The notes below the pieces were generated by a model. It was not told the origin of the DNA and did not search any database. It was given only the letters and a program-made list of their open reading frames with translations. A stretch of 64,000 bases of DNA from contig NZ_QFDM01000001.1 in NCBI RefSeq assembly GCF_023702065.1, forward strand, positions 806,001-870,000, given 5' to 3'. The translations under genes were made by a program, and so were the position numbers. Source of the DNA: Methanoculleus oceani. Lineage in GTDB: Archaea > Halobacteriota > Methanomicrobia > Methanomicrobiales > Methanoculleaceae. Below are positions 35,287 to 44,617 of this stretch, one piece after another (the first letter of the stretch is position 1; each line of letters starts with the position of its first letter).

Positions 35287-37593
35287 ATGAAGAGTATGAC
35301 AAAACTGATGATTGTCGCCATGGTCCTCGTGGCTGCGCTGGTCGTTGCACCGGCTGCAGCACGGACGATTGATACATCCGGCACAGTCATCTATGTAGGC
35401 GAAGAAAACCTTAACTTCGACTTAGGAGTAGAGGTCACGAGTCTTTCCCACTTCAGTGGCGAATCCGAGGACAATGTTATCATAGTAGGCACTCCGTTCA
35501 ACCTGAATGCAGTTGACGTCGACGGCGTGTTCGGCACCTACTATGTGAACGGAGTCCTTACGGGTGACTCTGTCATCATCAGGAATCCCTCTGTGGTTCT
35601 CGATGTTATGCTGGCTCAGGAGGGCAAGACCGCGGCAGAGCTGAGAGAGTCCGTGAACAGCAGGACCGTCACGCGGACCAACGACGTGGTCTTCAAGCTG
35701 ACCAACAACCTGATTGGTTTTACCCAGTCCACTGACGTCGTCGCTGGTACCAACAACATCAACATCGATGTTACCCTGCCCGGCGGCGGTGTGACCCGTC
35801 AGCTTGCCGGTGTGGGCCTGGCCAACATCGTTGCCAACGGCACGACCTTCTATTCCGATGAAGTCGCCCTGCAGAACCTCGAGGCCGGCACCTACACCGC
35901 TCAGGCAAAGTGGCCCAGCGCGGCTGACTTCTACGGCAAGGGCTTTGACTCCAACACCGTAACCTTCGAGCTCGCCACCAAGACGCTCGCCATCACGGCC
36001 AACAAGGACAACGTCGTCCGCGGCAACAGTTTCACCGTGACGATCACCGGCGAGTCCCTTAAGACCTACTACCTGTTTATCAGGGAAGTGGGTGGCCTCG
36101 CAGAGGAGGAGTACCCCTTCATTGTAGCGGGTCAGAGTGGCGTTGCTGATGCTCCCACTATCACCGGGGCCAGCCCCGTCGCAGCGAACGTTACGACCAA
36201 CGCCGGCGGCACGCGGTCTGTCCAGTTCAACACCAACACGACGACCGACGACCGGCAGTACACCATCCGTGTCCAGGACCCGGTTACGAACTCCACCTAC
36301 GACGAAGTCAAGGTGAGAGTTGAGCAGGGTGACGTCACCATCACGGCGTCCGGCACCGGTGTCTACTACATCGGCGAGGAAGTTACCCTCTCCGGTACCA
36401 GCACCGACAACGACACCGTCTTCCTCTTCCTGACCGGTCCGAACCTCAACAGCAACGGTGTCATGCTCACCGGTATGCTGGACGCTGTGATAAACGGCGA
36501 TGCAAGCTCGTTCGACACGGCAGACGTTGAGAGTGACGACACCTGGTCGCTCAAGTGGAACACCGGCGACATCGAGAGATCTCTTGACGCCGGCGGCTAC
36601 ACGATCTACGCTGCCTCGAGACCCGTGGACAAGGCTCACCTCTCCGACGCCAAGTACGCCACGGCCTCCGTCCAGCTCCGGTCCGGATTCATCACCGCAA
36701 CCTCGAGCGGCGCAGTCGTCGCGAAGGGTGACGACCTGACGCTCACCGGAACCGCACAGGGCGACCCCGGAACCGTTGCAGTCTGGGTCTTCGGCAAGAA
36801 CAAGCAGATACTCGCCGAGTCCGCCACCGTTGAGGATGACGGCAGCTTCGAGTACGACATCGACAACACCGAGACCTTCTCTGCAGGCCAGTACTTCGTG
36901 GTCATCCAGCACCCGATGATGGACAAGATCTTCGGAATCGAGCCCGGTACGGGTGACGAAGAAGGATGGATCGTCGGCGCAGATGGCTCCGGCTTTACCG
37001 CGGTGAACATCGCACGGCTCCAGGCCTCCGATGCAGCGACCGCGCTGATCACCGCGCTTGACTCCCCGAACATTGACGACACCTACGTGAAGCTCACCTT
37101 CGTCGTCGAAGAGGCTCAGATCTTCATCGACGCGATCGGCGACAAGGCTGCGGGCAGCACGTTCACGATCACCGGCACGACCAACCTCGCTGTCGGCGAC
37201 ACGCTGAACATTGAGGTAACCTCCGCTGCGTTCCAGCCGACCTCCAAGAGCGAGGCCTCCGGCTTTGGCTCCGTTGCGGGCGTTACTGAAGTCCAGCAGG
37301 GCGACGGCGTGAACACCTGGTCCTTCGAAGTCGATGGATCCAGCTTCAAGCCCGACCAGTACATCGTCAACGTCGAGTCCATCGAGACCGACACGACCAC
37401 GACCGCGACCTTCAACGTAGTCGAGGCAGTCCCGACAACTCAGGCTACCCCGACCACGACCGCGACCGGCGAGGTCACCCCGACCACCACCGCGACCACC
37501 GCGGCAACCCCGACCCAGTCCCCCGGATTCGGAGCACTCATTGCTCTGGCCGGCCTTGGTGCGGTTGCCTTCCTGGTCCTGCGTCGGGACTAA
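35287..37593 (+). CDS. S-layer-type surface glycoprotein with PGF-CTERM anchor
   Basis: The 768-residue protein has a signal peptide (LMIVAMVLVAALVVAPAAA), an N-terminal IDTSGTVIYVGEENLNFDL segment of DUF3821 type, several beta-sandwich modules in tandem (for example KTLAITANKDNVVRGNSFTV, VTITASGTGVYYIGEEVTLS, FITATSSGAVVAKGDDLTL), a Thr/Pro-rich stalk, and the C-terminal sorting signal SPGFGALIALAGLGAVAFLV then RRD. PGF-CTERM tails are processed by archaeosortase A and exchanged for a lipid. Many N-x-S/T sites suggest glycosylation. Strong SD and long leader fit high expression; likely a main envelope protein. Confidence 0.88.
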   Translation: MKSMTKLMIVAMVLVAALVVAPAAARTIDTSGTVIYVGEENLNFDLGVEVTSLSHFSGESEDNVIIVGTPFNLNAVDVDGVFGTYYVNGVLTGDSVIIRNPSVVLDVMLAQEGKTAAELRESVNSRTVTRTNDVVFKLTNNLIGFTQSTDVVAGTNNINIDVTLPGGGVTRQLAGVGLANIVANGTTFYSDEVALQNLEAGTYTAQAKWPSAADFYGKGFDSNTVTFELATKTLAITANKDNVVRGNSFTVTITGESLKTYYLFIREVGGLAEEEYPFIVAGQSGVADAPTITGASPVAANVTTNAGGTRSVQFNTNTTTDDRQYTIRVQDPVTNSTYDEVKVRVEQGDVTITASGTGVYYIGEEVTLSGTSTDNDTVFLFLTGPNLNSNGVMLTGMLDAVINGDASSFDTADVESDDTWSLKWNTGDIERSLDAGGYTIYAASRPVDKAHLSDAKYATASVQLRSGFITATSSGAVVAKGDDLTLTGTAQGDPGTVAVWVFGKNKQILAESATVEDDGSFEYDIDNTETFSAGQYFVVIQHPMMDKIFGIEPGTGDEEGWIVGADGSGFTAVNIARLQASDAATALITALDSPNIDDTYVKLTFVVEEAQIFIDAIGDKAAGSTFTITGTTNLAVGDTLNIEVTSAAFQPTSKSEASGFGSVAGVTEVQQGDGVNTWSFEVDGSSFKPDQYIVNVESIETDTTTTATFNVVEAVPTTQATPTTTATGEVTPTTTATTAATPTQSPGFGALIALAGLGAVAFLVLRRD

Positions 37594-37608
37594 ACCCTAA
37601 CCAACCCT

Positions 37609-37617
37609 ATTTTTTAT
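37609..37617 (+). terminator. T-rich terminator after the S-layer-type gene
   Basis: ATTTTTTAT fifteen bases after the stop codon at 37591-37593 is a typical archaeal oligo-T termination site. A second weaker T run follows at 37626-37631. Confidence 0.55.
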
Positions 37618-37864
37618 TCAAGCCGATTTTAATGAGCGTTTTTGGATACGGGACGGAAAGCCGTATTCACATCCCGACCCATGGAGATGAGCAGCGCCGC
37701 TGGCCTGTCTCTGCCGCCAGCCGGTGGAAGGCGTCGCTTCGTATACGGTGCGTCGGGTCCGTCCAGTAGCGGGCTTAAGGCAGACACTACCTGCAAGGCT
37801 CCGCCCGATCAGCCGCCCTTAAGTAGTACGAAACCTCAATTTCAGACAGGATGGGGTTACTCAC

Positions 37865-39388
37865 ATGAAACTGACAGTAAAACTGCTCGACATCGAAAAC
37901 CGGGGGGTTCTCCTCCACAGCACCGACGCACAGAGCATGCGGGTCCGCGACGGCGACCGCGTCCAGATCGTCGACGAGGTGACGGGGAAGACCGCCCAGG
38001 CCCACGTCGACACCACCGGGTCGCTCATCGAGCCGGGCGTCATCGGCGTCTACCGGCCGCTGAACGCCACGCTCGCCGTCGAAGAGGAAACTCCCGTCGA
38101 GGTCCGCGGCGCCGAGAGGCCGGCATCCCTCTCGCATATCAAGAAGAAGATGGATGGCGGCCGGTTTACCAAGGACGAGACGCTGGATATCGTCAGGGAT
38201 ATCGTCAGCGACACCCTTTCGCCCGGGGAGATCACCGCCTACGTCACCGCCTCCTACATCAACGGCCTCGATATGGACGAGGTGGAATACCTGACGAGAG
38301 CCACGGTCGAGACCGGGGAACGCCTCCACTTCACCCGGCACCCCGTCGTCGACAAGCACTCCATCGGGGGCGTGCCGGGGAACAAGATCACCCTCCTGAT
38401 CGCGCCGATCATCGCCGCGAGCGGTCTTTTGATCCCGAAGACCAGCTCCCGCGCCATCACCGGCGCCGGCGGGACCGCAGACCTCATGGAGGTTCTCGCG
38501 CCGGTCTCGTTCCCGGCGATCGAGGTGCAGCAGATGACCCAGAAGGTCGGCGGCGTCATCGTCTGGGGCGGGGCCACGAACATCGCCCCCGCCGACGACA
38601 AGATCATCACCTACGAGTACCCGCTCCGGATCGACGCCCGGGGCCAGATGATCGCGAGCGTCATGGCCAAGAAGTTCGCCGTCGGCGCCGACCTCGTGGT
38701 CATCGACATCCCGGTCGGCCGGAACACCAAGATTGCAACGGCCCAGGAGGGACGGAAACTCGCCCGGGAATTCATCGAACTCGGCGAACGGCTCGGCATA
38801 CGGGTCGAGTGCGCGTTAAGCTACGGGGAGTCGCTCGTCGGCCACACCATCGGTCCGAACCTCGAGGTGCACGAGGCGCTGGCCGTCCTCGAGGGGGCGA
38901 CCGAACCGAACTCCCTGATCCAGAAGAGTCTCTCGCTTGCCGGGATCGCGCTCGAGATGGCCGGGAAGGCTGCACAGGGGCAGGGGGCCCAGGTGGCCGC
39001 AGATATCCTCCGGAGCGGCAAGGCGCTTGAGAAGATGCGGGAGATCATCGAGATCCAGGGCGGCGACCCGGGGGTGAAGGCCGGGGATATCGTCCCGGGA
39101 GAGTGCCGGTTCGACGTGAGGGCGCCGCAGGACGGCTACGTCATCGAGTTGAACAACAGCGCCCTCGTCACGCTCGCCCGGCTCGCCGGCTCACCCTACG
39201 ATCACGGCGCGGGGCTTGAGATCCACGCAAAGAAGGGGACCCGGGTCAGGAAAGGCGACCCCATCTTCACCATCTACGCGGACCGGGATTGGCGGCTTGA
39301 ACGTGCGATCGAGGTCGGCCGGACGCTGATGCCGGTGCTTGTGGAAGGGATGGTCCTTGAGCGTGTTCCCCCGGAGCGCTGGGTGTGA
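37865..39388 (+). CDS. deoA: AMP phosphorylase
   Basis: The 507-residue protein is of the archaeal thymidine-phosphorylase-like AMP phosphorylase family: an extra N-terminal domain of about 85 residues ([14 protein letters not shown]), then [16 protein letters not shown], the phosphate-site motif [54 protein letters not shown] and a C-terminal barrel-sandwich domain. It converts AMP and phosphate to adenine and ribose 1,5-bisphosphate, which feeds ribose-1,5-bisphosphate isomerase and type III RubisCO. Those partners are not in the window. Confidence 0.95.
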   Translation: MKLTVKLLDIENRGVLLHSTDAQSMRVRDGDRVQIVDEVTGKTAQAHVDTTGSLIEPGVIGVYRPLNATLAVEEETPVEVRGAERPASLSHIKKKMDGGRFTKDETLDIVRDIVSDTLSPGEITAYVTASYINGLDMDEVEYLTRATVETGERLHFTRHPVVDKHSIGGVPGNKITLLIAPIIAASGLLIPKTSSRAITGAGGTADLMEVLAPVSFPAIEVQQMTQKVGGVIVWGGATNIAPADDKIITYEYPLRIDARGQMIASVMAKKFAVGADLVVIDIPVGRNTKIATAQEGRKLAREFIELGERLGIRVECALSYGESLVGHTIGPNLEVHEALAVLEGATEPNSLIQKSLSLAGIALEMAGKAAQGQGAQVAADILRSGKALEKMREIIEIQGGDPGVKAGDIVPGECRFDVRAPQDGYVIELNNSALVTLARLAGSPYDHGAGLEIHAKKGTRVRKGDPIFTIYADRDWRLERAIEVGRTLMPVLVEGMVLERVPPERWV

Positions 39389-39427
39389 ACCGAAGCACTC
39401 AAATTTCCGGCCGCAGTACACTCCAGC

Positions 39428-40822
39428 ATGAAGAAAGGTCGTCTCATCATAGCCCTTCTCATCTCCTGCGTCCTCCTCTGCTGCACAGCGCAGGCGATCA
39501 CCCTGCGCATCAGTGTGGTCGACGAGAAGACCGATGACGCGCTTGCCGGTGCCTCCCTATACGTCGACGGCGACTACGTGGGAAGCACCGCATCGGACGG
39601 TACCTACTCCTACGTCCATTCCGGAGAAAAGGACCTGTACCTGAAGGTTGTCAAAACGGGCTACCGCAACTGGGTGGATTACGTCGATTACGACGCGACC
39701 CGCGTCCAGATCGATATGCTCCGGGAGGACAAGACCCTCACGTTCGAGCTCTACGATGCGGGGACTCTGCAGCCGATCGTCGGTGCCGTGGTGCGGGTCG
39801 AGGGTGAAGATTACTCCGACTCGGAGGTCACCGGCAGCGGCGGGAGCGCGAACTTCCCGGTGAAGGCGGGTGAACTCTACAACGTCGAGATCCGCGCGTC
39901 GGGCTACTACGACCTCTCAAAGACCGTGCAGATGGAAAACAGCGCCAAAGTCGTCCAGTACTGGCTCTTTTCCAATAACCTCGTGGCGATTCAGGTCCGG
40001 GATGGTGAGACTTCCACGCCCCTCGGAGGCGCGGAGATTTATATCGACAACGCGCGCGCCGGGGTGACCGACGCCGACGGCAGACTGCCGCTTCATCTGG
40101 AGCGGGCGAAGAGGTATTCGTTCAGGGTCACGGCGGCCGACTACCAGCCTTACCAGGAAAGCCGCTATCTCGAGGTGGACGATGTTCTCCTTTCGGTGGA
40201 CCTCTCGAAGTCGGCATACCCTGTATCGGTAACCGTCTTCAACGAGGCGACAAAACCGGTTGAGGGGGCCGAGGTCTACCTCAACGGGACGCTGCAGGGC
40301 AAGACAAGCCAGTACGGCAGGTTCACGCTCTCCGATGTCCATGCAGGCACCTACCTGATTGCGGTGAAGGCATCCGGGTACGAGGACTGGAGCGTGACGC
40401 GCCAGATCTCCGGACAGGGGGAGGATATCGTCGCCGAACTCGGTTACGACCGGGCGAGCGTGACCATCCGCGCGGAAGATTCCGACCGGAAAGCGGTGGC
40501 CGAAGCGGTCATTGTTATCGACGGTCAGGTTATCGGGGTGACCGACGGCCAGGGACGCCTCAATACGGCGCTCGTTACGAACAAGGCGTATGCCGTCACC
40601 GCCGCTCGTGACGGCTACCGGAACATCTCGGTCAATGCCGAGATCCCGCTCGGCACGACAGAGTTCACCGTCCCGCTCGTCATGGAGCGGGACTTCGGCA
40701 TCTGGGTGCTCGTGGCCGGCGTCGGGGTTGTTGCCGTGGTCCTGCTCGGGGCGGTCGCGGTCGTGCGGCACAGGCGGGCCGGGCGGAATCAGGGCAAGTC
40801 ACGCGGCCGGGACAGCCTGTAG
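39428..40822 (+). CDS. Secreted, membrane-anchored protein with about five carboxypeptidase-regulatory/PEGA-like repeats
   Basis: The 464-residue product has a signal peptide (LIIALLISCVLLCCTAQA), then repeated beta modules of 75-90 residues, each with a G-A-x-V/L-Y-V-D-G core and a K-x-G-Y element: GASLYVDGDYVGSTASDGTY, GAVVRVEGEDYSDSEV, GGAEIYIDNARAGVTDADG, GAEVYLNGTLQGKTSQYG and AVIVIDGQVIGVTDGQG. A C-terminal helix (WVLVAGVGVVAVVLLGAVAV) and a basic cytoplasmic tail anchor it. Role likely structural or adhesive at the cell surface; function not known. Confidence 0.78.
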   Translation: MKKGRLIIALLISCVLLCCTAQAITLRISVVDEKTDDALAGASLYVDGDYVGSTASDGTYSYVHSGEKDLYLKVVKTGYRNWVDYVDYDATRVQIDMLREDKTLTFELYDAGTLQPIVGAVVRVEGEDYSDSEVTGSGGSANFPVKAGELYNVEIRASGYYDLSKTVQMENSAKVVQYWLFSNNLVAIQVRDGETSTPLGGAEIYIDNARAGVTDADGRLPLHLERAKRYSFRVTAADYQPYQESRYLEVDDVLLSVDLSKSAYPVSVTVFNEATKPVEGAEVYLNGTLQGKTSQYGRFTLSDVHAGTYLIAVKASGYEDWSVTRQISGQGEDIVAELGYDRASVTIRAEDSDRKAVAEAVIVIDGQVIGVTDGQGRLNTALVTNKAYAVTAARDGYRNISVNAEIPLGTTEFTVPLVMERDFGIWVLVAGVGVVAVVLLGAVAVVRHRRAGRNQGKSRGRDSL

Positions 40823-41057
40823 GGCCTCCCGGGCTCGTTTTTTAGAACTTTTTGGAATCCTGGTCCGGGATGTTACGCTGTTTCCGGAGTCGGGCGGTGG
40901 GACTCAACCCGGGGAGAAGAGATATTTTTCAGATAGAGGTCATGGAATCTCTTCCTTCCGTCCGAGTATCTTCTCTGTCGAAAATCTGTTCATTTTGCGT
41001 GGATATGATTGTTCAATCAGAAAACGGACCCCTCAGATTTGCCCCCCTCCCTGACAA

Positions 41058-41067
41058 CATTTATATA
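41058..41067 (+). promoter_or_regulatory. TATA box of the first VWA-domain gene
   Basis: CATTTATATA spans 41058-41067, so transcription should start near 41090 and the in-frame ATGs at 41067-41073 cannot be translated. This decides the start at ATG 41100, preceded by GGTGGA. The second paralogue has a similar GTTTATATAC element at 44578-44587. Confidence 0.6.
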
Positions 41068-41099
41068 TGATGATGTGTCAGGATGACATACGGTGGAAT

Positions 41100-44000
41100 A
41101 TGAATAGCTGGACATATGCGTGCCTGGCCGTCGGGCTGCTTCTGCTGGGGGTCCCGGCAGGTGCGCTGGTACCGGATAAAATCATAATGAACGAGACTTC
41201 ATGGGTGACAGCGGGAAGTGGGGAGACCGCGACCATCATGGCATGGGTACTGAATGTTACCCCTGATGGCGATGCCCTGGTCCCGGGGGTTGCCGTCGAT
41301 TTTGCAGTGGACAGCACATACGGGAGTATCTCCCCCGCGAGCGTGGTTACGAACAGTGAAGGAAAGGCGACGACATTCTTCACCCCCGGGACGCGCAGCG
41401 GGACCGCGATAATCACGGCGACGGTGTCGTACGAGGGACTGGATGAGCCCCTGACCGGAAGCGTCGAGCAGCAGATCGATCACGCGGCAGCGAACAAGAT
41501 TGCCGATCTCTGCTACGAGCCGGAGGTGACCGCCGGGGAGACGACGGAGATCGTCGTCCTGGTGGTGGACAGGTATGGAAACCCGGTGGATAACAGGAAC
41601 GTAACTGAGAATGTGAACTTCATGGTGGGCTCCCCCACAGGAGGCGCGGCGTTCATTGACGGTACGGATGAGATCTCGGTGCCGGTGGACGCTGATGGGA
41701 ATGCCGTCGCAACGCTCCGGGTCGATGCGGCGGCGGGGGAGAATCTTGTCTGGATCCAGCCGCCTGCGCCGATTGGATTCTCCGGGAGCCGCAGTATCTC
41801 CATCGCCGGCGCGGGGGGACTGCCGGCCGGTATCACGCAGGCGGTCGTTCCGGGCAGCGGTTCGGTTCCGGCCGACGGGAAGACGAAGGTTTCGTTCACT
41901 TACACATTGCTGGACGAATACGGGAATCCTTCCGCGGGGCAGGGTCTCTGGGTGAACGCCACGCTGAAACGGTTGAGCCAGCCTGATGAGCAGGAGAGCC
42001 GTCTCCTCAAAACCAACTCGTTGGGACAGGTGATGATCACCTATGGCCCCGAGGACTCCGTCGGCATGGCCATCATCACCGCGACGGCGGCTGTGAACGC
42101 GAGCGTGAGCATATCGGAGGACGTCGAGTTCACCAGCACCGACCCGACGAACATGCTCCTCTCCGCAAGCCCACAGTCGATGCCGAGCCGGGATGTCAAA
42201 CCCAATTCCGTCTCGCAGATCCGGGCCAAGGTGATGGATGTCAGGGGGAACCCGGTCGGGGGCGAGACGGTGACGTTTGAAATCGTTTCCGGATCGGTTG
42301 TTTACGATGGATACAACCAGACCGGGGAGCCGTATCTTGATGGGGACTCTGCCGTGACCAATACGAACGGGTATGCCGTCATCGGGTTCCACCCCGGTGC
42401 GTTCACGACCGATCCGGATGCACCGAACTGGAGCGAGACCGCGACCGGAACGGCGACCGTCCAGGCGACGTGGGGCAACGTCAGCCGGGATATCGAGCTC
42501 ACCTGGAAGAACTACCCCTATCTCTCGGTGGAGACGGAAGTCTCCCCCGAGACGGTGGCAGTGAACGATACGGTCGACGTCACGATCCGGCTGAAGGGTG
42601 ACGGCTGGGCGCTCCAGCCGGACCCGATCGACGTGGTGCTCTGCACGGATCGATCGGGGAGTATGCTTAGGGATAATCCCGACCGGATGCACTCGGTGAG
42701 AGAGGCGGCGAAGCAGTTTGTCGATGAAATGTCCGAGAACGATCAGGTGGGCCTTGTCACCTTCGGGAGAAATACCGGCGGATCGGATTGGATTAATGTC
42801 CCTGGAGAGAGTTCATTTCAGTCTCCTCAGAGTTATATCAACAATAATTACAACACACCGAAACAATATCTCGGCTATGCAACGGTAGATCTGCGGCTCA
42901 CTAATGCTCTCTCCACAGTGAAAGTAGGACTTGACAATATCGTTCCTGATTCTGGAACGCCGATGCGTGCGGGGCTATACGAATCGATAAAGGAACTATG
43001 TGGGGCCGGGAGTTCAACCCCCAATTCCGACGCCATAAAAGCGGTCATTCTCCTTTCCGATGGAGATTACAATTGGTACGGTGATCCCTTGGCCAGAGGG
43101 GATAGTTCTACTTCGATTACCTATTATGATGATTGTGACTGGGACTACTATGGATTCAGCGATCTAACGGATGCCGAACAGAACCTTTCGATCTATGCTA
43201 GAAATAACAATATCACGATCTACTCGATCGGATATGCGGACAGCATCTCCACAGATGGGAAAGCCACTCTACAGAAACTTGCCGAGTCCACAGGCGGGGT
43301 ATATTATGACGGCGATGCGGCTAACATAGGTGCTGTCTATACGGCGATCGCCGGCGAACTCAAGACCGAGGCCGGCGTCGACACCGAACTGGACGTTGTC
43401 TTTGAGAACATCGAGGTGAACACCGAGGTGTTCGAGTCCGGTGCCGACGTCTTCGACTATGTCTATGAAGACGGGGTATCGACCACCATCGAAAGCTGGA
43501 TCGACAACGAGACGGCGCATCATGAGCTCCTCTATCTTTATACCCGCGACGACACGCCGAACTGGACCTCGGAAAACCCGCACCTCCCCTTTAATATCGG
43601 CACCGTGCGCCTCGGCCAGACCTGGGAGACGACCTTCAGGCTTGCGGTGAAGATGGAAGGGAACATCAACATCTTCGGCCCGAATTCGACAATCACGTTC
43701 AATGACGGCAACGACGGTACCGACTCGCTGACCCTCCCCGACACCTTCATCACGGCCCTTCCCCTGAACAACACCGGGATGGACTTTGCGGTGCTCAACA
43801 TCACCAACCTCGTGTTCACCGGCGCAGAGCCGGTCGATGAGCTCCTCCCGGTCGCCTGGGACCTCAACTACACCGGTCTGTACAACGTGACGCAGGATGT
43901 CTTCTATTCCAACGACAACGAGTACACCTGGGTGAAATTCGACACGCTCAGCGCCACGAATGAGACGACGGGCGGAGCATCTACGCTGGACGTGCGGGGC

Positions 44001-44126
44001 CGCCCGCCCGGCGACTACGTCATCAGGGTCCGTGGGTATGCACCGGACACCGAGGATGCCTCGGCAAAGATCACTCAGAGTGTAACTGCCGGGGCGACGG
44101 GAAGCGCGTACATACGTATCCAGTGA
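41100..44126 (+). CDS. Secreted VWA-domain surface protein with Ig-like repeats (paralogue 1)
   Basis: The 1008-residue protein has a signal peptide (CLAVGLLLLGVPAGA), about four Big_1-type beta modules (for example VDFAVDSTYGSISPASVV, SVPADGKTKVSFTYTLLDEY, RAKVMDVRGNPVGGETVTFE), then a von Willebrand A domain. The VWA MIDAS is complete: DRSGS from Asp517, Thr in DSGTPMRAG and Asp in ILLSDGDYNWYG. A C-terminal beta region ends in YIRIQ without an anchor. VWA MIDAS domains bind metal and protein ligands, so adhesion or envelope assembly is likely. A paralogue of the same length follows; the VWA core from about 42665 to 43330 is the divergent, more AT-rich part. Confidence 0.85.
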   Translation: MNSWTYACLAVGLLLLGVPAGALVPDKIIMNETSWVTAGSGETATIMAWVLNVTPDGDALVPGVAVDFAVDSTYGSISPASVVTNSEGKATTFFTPGTRSGTAIITATVSYEGLDEPLTGSVEQQIDHAAANKIADLCYEPEVTAGETTEIVVLVVDRYGNPVDNRNVTENVNFMVGSPTGGAAFIDGTDEISVPVDADGNAVATLRVDAAAGENLVWIQPPAPIGFSGSRSISIAGAGGLPAGITQAVVPGSGSVPADGKTKVSFTYTLLDEYGNPSAGQGLWVNATLKRLSQPDEQESRLLKTNSLGQVMITYGPEDSVGMAIITATAAVNASVSISEDVEFTSTDPTNMLLSASPQSMPSRDVKPNSVSQIRAKVMDVRGNPVGGETVTFEIVSGSVVYDGYNQTGEPYLDGDSAVTNTNGYAVIGFHPGAFTTDPDAPNWSETATGTATVQATWGNVSRDIELTWKNYPYLSVETEVSPETVAVNDTVDVTIRLKGDGWALQPDPIDVVLCTDRSGSMLRDNPDRMHSVREAAKQFVDEMSENDQVGLVTFGRNTGGSDWINVPGESSFQSPQSYINNNYNTPKQYLGYATVDLRLTNALSTVKVGLDNIVPDSGTPMRAGLYESIKELCGAGSSTPNSDAIKAVILLSDGDYNWYGDPLARGDSSTSITYYDDCDWDYYGFSDLTDAEQNLSIYARNNNITIYSIGYADSISTDGKATLQKLAESTGGVYYDGDAANIGAVYTAIAGELKTEAGVDTELDVVFENIEVNTEVFESGADVFDYVYEDGVSTTIESWIDNETAHHELLYLYTRDDTPNWTSENPHLPFNIGTVRLGQTWETTFRLAVKMEGNINIFGPNSTITFNDGNDGTDSLTLPDTFITALPLNNTGMDFAVLNITNLVFTGAEPVDELLPVAWDLNYTGLYNVTQDVFYSNDNEYTWVKFDTLSATNETTGGASTLDVRGRPPGDYVIRVRGYAPDTEDASAKITQSVTAGATGSAYIRIQ

Positions 44127-44617
44127 GGGGCTCCGGCACCCCCACCCCCTTCGACCGGTTGGCTGCAGGTAGGCGGCCTCCACTGGAATACCCGTGTTGG
44201 TCTCTGATTCCTGCGGTTTCGCCCAGGTTAGATGACCGTTATCTCTTCTTTGAGGTTGAGCGAACTACGACGCCCTTACACGTTTATTGAATGTCGAGAT
44301 CCGATCGTCTACGTTCCCGTACTACTTGGGCGACGCCGTGGGCTGCCGACAGGCCCTGGTGGCTAATCCCCCACGTCAACCACCTCCGCAACCCCCCTCC
44401 CGTGAGCCAGGGAACAGTTCTTTCCCCGCGGGGAAACGAATGCCCACGTATGCCGGACCCTGCTGCAAGGTTTATTCGGAATGAATGTTCTGGTTTCAAA
44501 CAATTTTTACAAATAGCTAATATTTGTTGATTAAATCATTTAATTCAGATACAGATCTATTTTTCTCAACGAGATATGTTTATATACATGTTCAATCAAA
44601 TGTCCCTCTCGATGCGT
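44127..44617. other. Intergenic region between the paralogues
   Basis: About 490 bases without a recognisable gene. It contains a perfect 16-base palindrome TTTCCCCGCGGGGAAA at 44421-44436 and, just before the second gene, an AT-rich promoter block with TATA-like GTTTATATAC at 44578-44587. A minus-strand open frame (44284-44499) lacks family resemblance and is not called. Confidence 0.5.
44578..44587 (+). promoter_or_regulatory. TATA box of the second VWA-domain gene
   Basis: GTTTATATAC at 44578-44587 lies in a 60-base AT-rich stretch and predicts a start of transcription near 44612, which excludes ATG 44576 and 44600 as start codons and favours 44612 or 44618. Confidence 0.55.

Noticed and set aside
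44284-44499. Minus-strand open frame resembling the end of an insertion-sequence protein
   Set aside because: The 71 residues contain no motif I can assign, no start context, and no element ends were found, so it is left as unexplained intergenic DNA.
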